A stretch of DNA of 64,000 nucleotides from Lutraria lutraria (Eukaryota > Mollusca > Bivalvia > Venerida > Mactridae): assembly GCA_964023205.1 (NCBI GenBank), contig OZ026834.1:28186756-28250755 (forward strand). The letters are read 5' to 3'. Both the position numbers and the translations under genes were made by a program. Of this stretch, positions 22,265 to 32,800 are shown piece by piece. Position 1 is the first letter of the stretch, and each line of letters begins with the position of its first letter. The notes beneath the pieces are model-generated. The model ran no database searches. It saw only the letters and a list, made by a program, of their open reading frames with translations, and was not told the origin of the DNA.

Positions 22265-25200
22265 ATGGATGGGAACCAGGTAAAATTTAAAATACGTTAC
22301 TCGAAATATAAAGATAATTTTAAAACCTTTAACTATATAATTAACAACACATTTAAGAATTTAATTAAAATGAATAAAAGCAATAAAAACGAATTTTAAA
22401 TGTTACATCGCTTACAAAATTACTATTGTTTAACGCACGTGCTAGCCAGGTGTACGCATATATGGGGTCATCCTCTACCCTTAAAGCTGGGCAGTTACCA
22501 AAATGACCTTAGTTGCTAGTGGTGCCACATTAACCCAAGTGATACGAAAACGAAGCGTGTCTATCCAAAGAGACGTCTGAGTAAATTTCATCGATAGTAC
22601 AAATTATATATAGATTTGATACATGCGTATTTTTGAAAGTGGACAGAATTGAAAAAAAATATGCCCACTATTCTTATTGAAAACAAAGTAATGTGTAGCT
22701 TTAACCATAAGAAAGGTTACTAGAATCAAAACGACGTTATGTTTTTGCGCACCAATACTAAATTTACTAAAAGATACTAATGTAAACTCCAAATATTACA
22801 GATATATTTTAGGATGAAGCATATATATACCTGATACTTATTACGAAAAAGAACAGAAAAAGGTTTCCCAAATTACAAACCCTTATTTTTTTAGGGGTCA
22901 AGTTACCCTGAACATTATTGATTTGTCTAGCCTCACCAGAGGCTTCACGTATGGCTTAAATTGCTTTATATTATTATGTTTCAGAGCTCCATCGAAGAGT
23001 CGTATTATATTTGGTTGAACAAAGGAGCCAAGGGACTGACAAAGGCCCAGTTAAGATCTGCACTATTCGATGTCGGTCAGAATCCAACGAGTATAGACAT
23101 TGACCATTTCTGGAGTCATAAACACAAGAAAAGTAAGAGAAACCAAGTTCTACAATCACAATTCAGAATAAATGACATCACAAATATTTCTTCTTCGTTG
23201 GTGCATTTATCAAAAAGGTTACATAGTTGTAAAGGAGCTGCTTTGGACGAAAAAGATACGAGCGCCATTTTAAAGATAATAATCCGAAAGGACGGCCTAC
23301 TACTATAAATACACTTGTAATAACTAGGTCAACACAATGCTACCCGTTTGTTTACACCCAAAACATCCCTAATGCTGCTTATTATACATTTATACTTGTA
23401 TGAAATAAATATGAACAAGTTTGGAATTTATTGACAGTACAGTATTCTTTTCACAATTACAAATATATTACTTAATCCATTAGTGTCTAATAATTTTGAT
23501 AGCATATGTTTGACATGTAATCCAAAAAAGTATTGGGCGTCCAAGTTGAAGTACCAGGAGTTAAACTATCTAGAGTTATATGGCTTGCTTCTCCTTTTTG
23601 TAGTCTTGTAAGTTCCATGCAACTAGCTAAACTAATTGACCGTAAATTATCAAAGAATCTTTACATTTCAGAAGATGACATTGCTACATTGGAAGAGATG
23701 AAAGAGCTTAATAAAGCTCTCGGTGATCCAAAAGTAAAATTAAAACATGCTTTGGTTCATTTTGATAAGGACGAAAACGGTGAGCTTTCGAAATATTGAG
23801 AAATATGTTTGTATGTTTATAGTATTGTTATTCTACTCTCGTGTTATAACGTCAAACAACCCGTAGTGTGAGACCTGATTATCATGAACGTAGGTTTTCG
23901 TCGATTATATATCTATTTGTTTCAGTGACGTTTTAATTAGATGCAGTCTTTCTATGATACCTTAGTTATAAACACGGCGGTCGTTTTACTGAACCCGATT
24001 TCACGGACTGCATTCTAACCAGATTCTACAAGGAGCCCGCAATTTCTCCACATATGGTTGAAATTCGACAAGCGCATTATCCTCAAGTTCTGTTTTTGTG
24101 TCCCCTTTGCGAAAATCTGATATATGGGTGAATAAAGTCAATAGGACTATAATGCGCACAGAGAAGGGATCGAAAGGGTACATGTTATAATCTCGTAGCA
24201 GATTACCTTTCCACCCCTTTCTCTCTCCTCATTTCTCTCTTCTTCCTCTCGACCTCTCTTCCTCTCATCCACCCTCTCTCTTTCTATCGGCTGGTGAAAT
24301 AAATGATACTGACAAATTCGAGTGATTGTAATTCTCGGTACCAGAATGATACGATGGTTGGGTTATTTAGTTATTTCAGTCTTAATGAACAACATGTTCG
24401 CCTACATCTTAATTTAAATCAATCAATTGATGGTGTTGTTTTTGCAGGTAAGATAGATCGTAATGAACTGAAAGAGATATTGAGACTAACAGATCAGTTA
24501 GATAACAACAGTATAAAAGAAAATGATACCTATGTCGACCATATTCTGAAACTTGGAGACAGGAACGGCGACAACATGATTGAAATTGATGGTAGTATTT
24601 TTTTTCATCTAGCTGACTAAATTTGTTTAAGTCCTATGTGATGTTTCTTGACACCCCGCCCATAAATTCGTGTATCCGTCCGTCCGAACGATTTTAAACT
24701 GAATAAACATACTGTCATTGCTTATTATTTTGGTTTGCGATTTTGTCGAAATCATTGTTGTCAATACACCTCTGATAACAAGTCGATCATCGCATTGATC
24801 AATATCGGAATACTATGAAAACGAAGCTTGGTGTGGTTAACTTATTATACAGAGGGTCAAGGCCAACTGTACGGCCAGTTTACTCCTATAGTCTGCTGGT
24901 GTTCTCTGCATTATGGTGACGACCTAGCAAGATGACTTGCTAGTTCAATGACGTTGTATTAGAACTTAACAATGTTAAAAAAGAATCTGATAAAAAGAAC
25001 ATACTGTGGAATCATTCATTTTCGTTTGGGATTTAATTTCGTGGATTTCGTGGGTAGGGTTATCCACGAACTCAAATCTCCACGAATTTAAATGCAGAGA
25101 TAAGATATTTCTTTTCAAAAATCAAAATCCGCGAATTCATGTCCCCACGAAATAGCCATTTTAGTAAAAAACCACGAACATTGAGCCCGACGAAAATAAA

Positions 25201-25745
25201 TGAAAATACAGTATTAATTTTCAGTCTTAACTAAAACGACTTATTTAAAGTTATTTTCCATTTCTTATGACATGACCGTTTTATTTCCATCGGTATTTCT
25301 GATTTATCTATCAATTGCTTAACGGCCTATTCGACAGCTATGGTCATTTAAGGGCCGTCCAAGAAAGAGAGGGAAGAGAAGATACAGGGCAACCAAATAT
25401 TTATATCCCTACTCATATTTTGTATATTTTTCCTGGTTCTTAATCGTGCCCGGTGTAAAGCATCGATTCACGCCTCACCCCCTTCCTGTGGTTTTTTAGA
25501 TTCAGTAAACCTGGCTCGGTAGTAGAGGTGGGGACATTGAACAGTTTTCCTGAAATATCGAAATGCGGAGTCGAGATTCGCACCCAGTAGCGTAATTTCT
25601 GAATGACGCAAGAAAATTCTTATCCATTAAGCATGCAAGTTTCTAGCACCATGAACTATTTCTGTAGTCACATAAATGTTGTAAATCTTCTATATTTTCA
25701 GATCTTGTCGCTATGATACAAGATGGATTGTTCTGGAAACGATGA
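22265..25745 (+). CDS. Calmodulin-like EF-hand protein A
   Basis: Proposed exons are 22265-22279 (ATG GAT GGG AAC CAG), 22985-23132, 23672-23779, 24448-24591 and 25702-25745 (TGA). They give 152 residues in consistent phase (0,1,1,1). The overall plan is that of calmodulin: four EF-hand positions, with the calmodulin signature GQNPT after the first. EF1 and EF2 have lost their calcium ligands. EF3 (DKDENGKIDRNE) is canonical, and EF4 (DRNGDNMIEIDD) is nearly so. It is likely a cytosolic calcium sensor that binds calcium only in its C-lobe. The start exon is the weakest part: an in-frame ATG at 22976 directly before the second exon is an alternative. Gene B downstream is a paralogue with the same splice phases. 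Confidence 0.75.
22430..22560 (-). repeat. Interspersed repeat Y, copy 1
   Basis: In reverse complement it contains AAGGTCATTTTGGTAACTG and GGATGACCCCA, matching 58560-58665 (ATGGTCATTTTGGTAACTT and GGATGACCCCACC). Confidence 0.6.
25002..25213. repeat. MITE-like repeat R7 (CACGAA type)
   Basis: The left end TACTGTGGAATCATTCATTT and the right end ATAAATGAAAATACAGTA are imperfect inverted repeats. Inside, TCGTGGATTTCGTGG-like and CCACGAA words alternate on both strands. It lies in the last intron of EF-hand gene A. Confidence 0.8.
25320..25632 (-). repeat. tRNA-derived SINE S2, copy 1
   Basis: Shares ACAGCTATGGTCATTTAAGG, TTTTTCCTGGTTCTTAATC and GTGCCCGGTGTAAAGCA with 38825-39560. The minus strand of the second copy reads like a tRNA. 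This copy lies in the last intron of EF-hand gene A, just before the last exon at 25702. Confidence 0.75.
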
Positions 25746-26584
25746 AGACATTTTGTTGTCTGTGAGTGAGCTTGGAATCCAGTCACAAATGAAATAGGAA
25801 ATATTCTTGACCGAGTCTTAAATTGACCAATGAAAAAGCTACATTTTACTGAGTCTGAAAGTGACCAATGAAAAAACAATATTTTTATGTTTGTTATCAA
25901 CCAATGAAAAAGCTATCCTTTTTAATGGTTTCCAATTTTGATATTTGAACAAAGTAGCTGACATTTGTCTGTTATACATTTAAAAAGATCAACGCTTACT
26001 TATTGAATACATATACATTTTTAGAAGCCACTTCAAATGAATAAATTATCCATTGGACAAAAGTTAGATTGCGCCTTTTAGATGTTGACTGGACGTTTTA
26101 TAGGATATGTTTGTCCTTGAATATGATGAACTTTTGTCGGCAATTGATACGATTGACATAATATTATTAAAGTATGAAATAAGAAAATGTGTTTGTTATG
26201 AACTATATTCATACGAGCTATGAAGAAATCAATAATTCAAGATCCTACTATATAAGATATTGTGGCACTGATGATGTGGCGACAAACGCTCAGGACGAGG
26301 ACAGACACCTGCGTGGAAGAGAACCGGATATGAACCACGAGAATTAGCGGACTTTGCCGGAAAAGTGCGATTGTCAACGTACAGTCAATGACACATAGTG
26401 CATAGAACTAGCTAATATATAAGCTTTAGAATTAACTTCATTAGTTATTTTACGAACTTGTGATCTATAAAGGTTGTATAAAGTTGAAACGCAGAACGCG
26501 TTTTTAGTTTTATACAATAAGATCTAAATCCAATGAAGTAAGAACATAATAAGAATCACAGTTCTTTTAAAGTTAAAACTCTTT

Positions 26585-27100
26585 AATTGCTTAAGCGCCG
26601 GTCCCCAACCCACCGTACATGCAAGTACGTATTGTCTACTTGCAAAACCACGGGCAGAATTTAGTGATTCGTACGTGGTGAGTACCGCCTCCGTATGGAT
26701 TTGTAAGCACGCAGACACGCCGTAGCACTTTTAGTGCATGAGGAACTATCGCTGTGTTCGGCCTGCGGTCGGGTTACGGGTTTACCCAAGTACTCATCGT
26801 ACTTGCACACACAACATACGAGCGAGAAAGGGCACGGTTCGTAATCAGCACGTACAAGTACGGCTTTCGTACGATAACGTGGCAATCGTACGACGACAGT
26901 ACGTTGTAAGCACGTGTAACTCACCACGTGTGCAACGTACGATCACGCAACCCGCGTCGTGGCGTGCGGATCACGTACTTACACCTTACACAACCGCGCG
27001 AGTGACCTGCATATTCTTTCCTGCTCTTGCCACTCCATTCCCACGTTTTCAGAAAAAACGTTTCTTACCCAAATAACGTACGGACTTTAAAAGCACGCAC
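26585..27100. other. GC-rich island dense in CGTAC/GTACG words
   Basis: About twelve sites of CGTAC or GTACG, several of them the palindrome CGTACG, plus CACGTG, occur in about 500 bases, inside otherwise AT-rich intergenic DNA. Both strands have open frames through it, but neither gives a recognisable protein. It lies between EF-hand genes A and B and could be a CpG-rich regulatory region. Confidence 0.6.
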
Positions 27101-27250
27101 GACGGGTTGTGACCGCACCTTTACATATCATCTAGCTTAAACATATATGATCGAGCTCGCAAACAAGTTCTTTTATATTATGCTCCGTTACCCGTTTATA
27201 CAATATACAATATCGCATAATTATACCATGTAATCATGTAATAATAGATA

Positions 27251-27352
27251 CTGTGCAACCTCTCCAGAGCGGACCTCTCTTGAGTAACAACCTCTCAACA
27301 ACAACATAATATTGCTACTCCCAAAGGGTGTTGCTTTGGTGAGGTTGCACTG
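27251..27352. repeat. MITE family R1 copy
   Basis: TA then CTGTGCAACCTCTCCAGAGC at the left; GTGAGGTTGCACTG at the right. A short copy of about 100 bp. Confidence 0.8.
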
Positions 27353-27653
27353 AATAGTTTTTAGTAAATTAAACAATCTGTATAGGGTTGATAAATTGTC
27401 TTTCAAGCCCTTTCAAGCGTTTAAATGGTTGGTTGATTTCTAATGAAACTGTAAATTAGTCAATTGATTAGTTTCTATTCATTAGCTTAATATTGCTTTA
27501 AAAGACTGGGTCAGTTTACTGTCACTTGAGGATTTAATTTATTCATAAACTTCTTTTCTTAAAGCTGACTAAATGTTGATTACTGTGTTTTGATCTACAA
27601 TAAAATTCAATTTCGAAACTTTCAACAGTGCACAGTGTAACAGAAAAATCAAA

Positions 27654-27656
27654 ATG
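27654..27656 (+). other. Candidate start codon of EF-hand gene B, intron after ATG
   Basis: ATG in the context AAATCAAA-ATG is followed directly by GTAAATATTTG, a usable donor. Calmodulin genes typically have their first intron right after the initiator ATG, and this would splice in phase 0 to gene B's first clear exon. It is a conjecture; transcript data are needed to choose it over the ATG at 29842. Confidence 0.3.
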
Positions 27657-28710
27657 GTAAATATTTGTTTCTTTTTTAATACATGTTAATTGGTCATACT
27701 GTTTGTTAACCACTTTCACATTCTTGTCTGTGACTTATATGATTAATTAATTACATTTGTATTTCATGAATGCCAGTCTATACGAGTCGTACTTCTTGAT
27801 CGATATAACATGAAGATCATTTTCTTATTTCTAATTAAATCTTCATGATTTAATCTGGAAGTACATACATGTAATTACTGTTAAGTTTCTTTATTTTGAC
27901 ATGATTCTATATGATATAAGATTTTTGTAGTAACATATTTTCTAGACGAATTATACTTATGAGTATTGGTTTGTGAGTATATAGTATAGTGTCTATTACT
28001 AGTTTGGCTAATCATGGCCATTTGATTCGCTAATAGTGATGACTGAATCTATTAATAGTTGACAGTAAATCACGATGGCATTGTCTAGATAAGTTGTTGT
28101 GTGGCTATTTGAAGTTCAATGTGCTTGTATTGTAGTGCTCAGATTTATGGTAAATTCGTCAACATTTAGGGTTGATTCTATTTGATTTATGTAGGGTATG
28201 ATTTTACCATGTGCTTGTGAACTATATGCATGAATTTATCAAAAACCCATTATTGTCATTATGATGTGTATTACTCCTGTCATGTAAATATGTTATACTC
28301 TCCTTTATGTAGGATTGAAATATAAAATATACAGTCAATATCCTTTATGAAAAAAGCAACTTCATACAAAAAAACATAAACCAATATGCTTCTTGTAATT
28401 CGTCTACCTATAACGTTTTGTTATAGTTTTTCTTGTTATGAATATAACACTCGTTAACAAACCACGGTTCAATGAATTTCTAAAATTCTATTTAGATACG
28501 ACCTACGATAGACTAACAATATTGCATTAGCATTTGAAATTAGGCCATTTATGTGCGATGTGCATTGACCGGAACTAGGTCAAGTTATCACGGTGACAAT
28601 TTCTTTTCATTTTACGCAAGTTTTTGGTTAAATGGTGGTAGAATTTATTTGTACCATCACAAGTACGTTACAGTATTACCTGTGAATAAATCAGGGTCAT
28701 AAATAACACA

Positions 28711-28956
28711 TTAAACAATGCTAGGTCCTGAAGGCTTTGCTATCGTGAAATTGCCTACATTTCTATCTTCTAATACCCAATCATCTACAATTCTTGATTC
28801 CGTTCCGTCACAAAAGATTAGCAACAAGCTACCATTTTCATTGACAATATGGTCTTTAGATGTACGTGGCAAATGAAATTCTTCAATGGAATCAACATGC
28901 AAAAAAAGATTCCGTAAATACTCATTTATCGACAGTCTTCTAGATGCCCAACGCTG
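28711..28956 (-). CDS. Unrecognised minus-strand open frame, possible exon fragment
   Basis: The frame runs for about 81 codons and ends in TAA at 28711. It shows normal amino-acid composition (for example LPRTSKDHIVNENGSLLLIF and GTESRIVDDWVLEDRNV), unlike the repeat-derived frames nearby. It begins after a stop, has no good ATG, and no flanking exon could be joined. It could be a decayed transposon or gene remnant. I do not recognise a family. Confidence 0.25.
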   Translation of the reverse strand, partial: QRWASRRLSINEYLRNLFLHVDSIEEFHLPRTSKDHIVNENGSLLLIFCDGTESRIVDDWVLEDRNVGNFTIAKPSGPSIV

Positions 28957-29102
28957 TTATTCAAATTCCGTGTTAGAACAAAGTGACAACTTTCATCAAA
29001 TAAAATATTGAAAGAAATCAATTCTTCTCAAATATACAATCGAAAAAATATATTCTCGGCTGCCCCCTCTGGAAATTTTACATATTAAACAATGATATTT
29101 CA

Positions 29103-29338
29103 CAGTCAAGCCAGTAAACAAAGGCTACCCTTTAGAAAGACAAAATGCGGCCGTAATTGACAGGTGGTCTGTATGTGGAGATATTTTTGTTCTAAATAAT
29201 CAATGACCTTTATGCACCTGGTGGCCTTTATTCGGAAATCATTTTGTTGTAAATAATCAATGACGTTTTTTAAAACAATGACCTTTACGTACTGTGTGGC
29301 CTTGTATCTGGAGGTGGCTGTAAACACAGGATTGACTG
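29103..29338. repeat. MITE family R2, copy with internal duplication
   Basis: Starts CAGTCAAGCCAGTAAACAAA and ends ATTGACTG before TA. The TTTTGTT-TAAATAATCAATGAC module occurs twice. Confidence 0.8.
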
Positions 29339-29841
29339 TAACACAGTCATGTACAGTTTGTAACAGTGCACCTTTTGGAATACACTTTATTTAGTCCATC
29401 GCTACACCTACGTAAGCACACATTTTTTAAAATTCATATTTTAAGACGAAGTGAGTAAAGTCGGGAACCGAATAATCGAAGGTTTCGTCAAGTGCTGTCT
29501 CGTTGAATAGTTGAAAGTCATTGTTTTGAAATGAAGGAGGTTTCTAGTGTGAGAATTTAATTTATTGTATGACTCGTCATTGCTCATTTGATACAGAATA
29601 AAAGTTGTTTGCTGGCATATTAACTTTAAAAAACTACTTTTATTGTTTCCGTAATGATTTTTTTGTTATCTAACTAACACCCCCAATAATTTTGGCTGTA
29701 ATTAATTTTAAAAAAGTGCAAGGGGCTATAACGGATTGGCCCCGCCCCCTTTGTTAGGCAGAATCTACCATCCGAAATTGCTTCCCATAAAAAAAAACCA
29801 TAACAATAATGCATTCTTAGATTGTGTTGAACAGTATTATA

Positions 29842-32800
29842 ATGATGAATTTCATGTTGAAGAACCAAGAACTACAAGCGAAATATAACGATTGTACCGG
29901 TGATGGTGAAGGATTCACTCAAGATGAAGCACGTCAAGCCCTCACAGAGAATGGCCAGAACCCAACAACGATTGGTATCAAGGCCTTCTGGAAAAAGAAG
30001 GAAAAGGGAGAACAAGGTACAGCTTTGTTCACCTTATTTGACATAGGACATAAGAAACCATTTAAAATAAATGGTTTAATTTTGGCGGATAAGGAAGTGG
30101 GACATGGTTTTATTTTGGCGGTTGGCTATGAAACCGCCAAATATATTAGAACCCGCCAATTCATAAACATATTAAAAACGCCAAATTTTGCACCCGCAGA
30201 AATAATGACGTATACAGTAGTTATTTTCACATAAATATGAAGCTGCCGACATTGCTACAGTATGATAAGCTTCTAATGTAATTCGTTAATCGTTAAATGT
30301 GACCGAAATTCTAGCGCTGTTTATTCTTTGCGGTACAAAAAGCGCCGAAAAGGTACAAGTAATTCATACACAGGGACTCCGAAAAAAGTGAACTTGAATG
30401 GACATATCAATCAGCCAATACAAGCATTCATAGTATTGAGAAATTGACAATATTAATTAATATTTATTGTTATCATTTTGTTTTGTTATACCAATTTACA
30501 ATACCTTTATATGTATTTGTAACCATTTTGGTATCCAAAATGTATCTAAGTTATGTGATGCTACATTGCATAAATCAAACGTGAAGAATTCATTGCTACG
30601 TACCTCACACTACTGATTTCATAGTGATTGCGTTACGTTGAAGGTTTTAACGACAAATTATGAGTTGTTACATGGTGTATGCCATATTGGATTAGAATGT
30701 GTTTCTTTTGCGACAATGCATTGCAATATCTACCTTGTATATGTACGAGTATTGGTCTGTGCGTAACACTGGATCAAAGTAACATTACTGTAACTCAGAT
30801 ACAATTTGCGATACCGGGAGTAGACTAGCAATACCCAGAGTGTACTAATAATTGAACTCGGAATAATATATCGTCGCTTGAGAGTAATAATGAGCTAACT
30901 CCATTTTTACCATTTTGAGAAAAAGGCCAACATTCATTCAATGTCAACTGAAAACATGGAGATATCTCAAATGTGATTGAAAAACTTTTAAATGGGCACG
31001 AGGAGATAGCTCTCTCTGAGACGTATCCAAATAATGTAACAATCATCAAAACGGTAGATACACCCCTACTAAACGGTGGCTCTTTCACATTTTTGTGATC
31101 TGCTAAATATGAGCCATCGACACTTTCGTTATAGAGCCATCGATCAATAACAAAGCTTAACAGGTAAGCACATTTTATAGAAATATCCGTTTTAAAGCAC
31201 ACGCTTGTTTTTCAAAAATCAAAGAATGCTATGCCACCTAGAATACAGGCCTATGTGTAAAAGTATCGAAATGCAGTTAGCTAGCTATTGGTTTCTGAGT
31301 CAGCACATGTAAAGATATTGCCTGTTGGTGGACAATTTGATGGTAAAACCGTACGACGCAGTCTCTCGGGGTGGCTTGAGAACGGGAATGAACTTCTCAC
31401 CTGACCAAATAAAACTTCCAATACGTCAATACGTTATCTTTACAAGTGCGTACTCGGAAAACCCAAAGCTAGCTAACTGCATTTGGATATTTTTACACAA
31501 AAGTCTGTATTTTTCATACATTTGGAAAAACTTCCCATGTTGATAAACAATATGGGTGCTCACAACGAGGACGGAAGTTCCCCACAACATTTTTGCCGAA
31601 GGATAAATTACACTCGTTATGAGTTAAACGGGCGAGTTATCCATGAAGGTTGATTCCTTACCAACGTTTTCTTTATTTTTCATAAAGACAAAATAACAGT
31701 AAAAGAATTGTGCGAATTGAATGACTCATTTGGTGATCCCGTTAAAAACTTGAGGGCTGCTCTAAAGGTGTTCGATGAAGACAACAACAGTAAGTACCAC
31801 TTCGTTCCAAAATTCGGATCGCAAGTAAAACATAGCTCACCCGTTACTCGTACATCGTCTGTCAGTTATACAGCACCACTGGTAACTCATATATAACTCG
31901 TCTGTCGCTCTTATCTTGTGTCTCAGTAGTAGCTACACCGGTAACGCATAACTTGTCCGTTCCTCAATCATAACTAAAGTCTTATTCATAAACCAATGTG
32001 ATTTGTGTAATGATCTCGGTGATAAGTCCATTTTATATTACAGTGTCCAATATTTAAGATACAGCGCACACGATACATAGATAAAAACACATACGAGAAA
32101 CCAAACGTGGTGTTTATCAGTCTTTTTACCGATGATAATGCTACTAAGCTTACAAAATTAAGTATTTTTTGTAATATCATCATGCAACATTTCAGAACGA
32201 CGTAACAAAACAACAATATTGATCTCTCTTTCTTTGCTAATTGCCAATTTATATGTTGCATGCTCTTTTGACTGTACTTTATATGTTGTAAATATTTTGA
32301 TATCGAAAGGTTATGATTATTGCTTGTTAACAAAGGAAATGCTACATTTTAGCAACATTTGTAATACACGTACATATGTATGAACATTACATGATGTGTT
32401 TCCTTTACAAATATTAACCATCTTTTTCAAAAGCATTTTGTTACATAAAAGGAAACAATAATATTTCTGAATTTAATTTAATAAAATAGTGCAATCTACT
32501 TTAATTCTGAGGACAAAAATAGCATTCGCTACCCAATGTCACCGTGACAGTTATTTAATAAACATGTATTGCTGAACCTTTTGCCTGTTAATAACAGGAG
32601 TTTGCAAAAAATTGTTTGAATAAACTTTGAAACTTTGTCCATAAACAATAACTTGTGCGTTAATCATTACATGTCCGTAACACTTTTCCGTTACTCATAA
32701 TTTGTCGATAACGCAGCTTGTCCGCTACTAATAACTTTTCTGTTACTCATAACTTGTCCATAACACAACTTGTCCACTACTCACAACTTTTCCGTTACTA

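Noticed and set aside
26738..27076. 112-codon + strand frame in the CGTAC island
   Set aside because: Overlapping frames run on both strands in a GC-rich, stop-poor stretch. No domain or splice context supports it.
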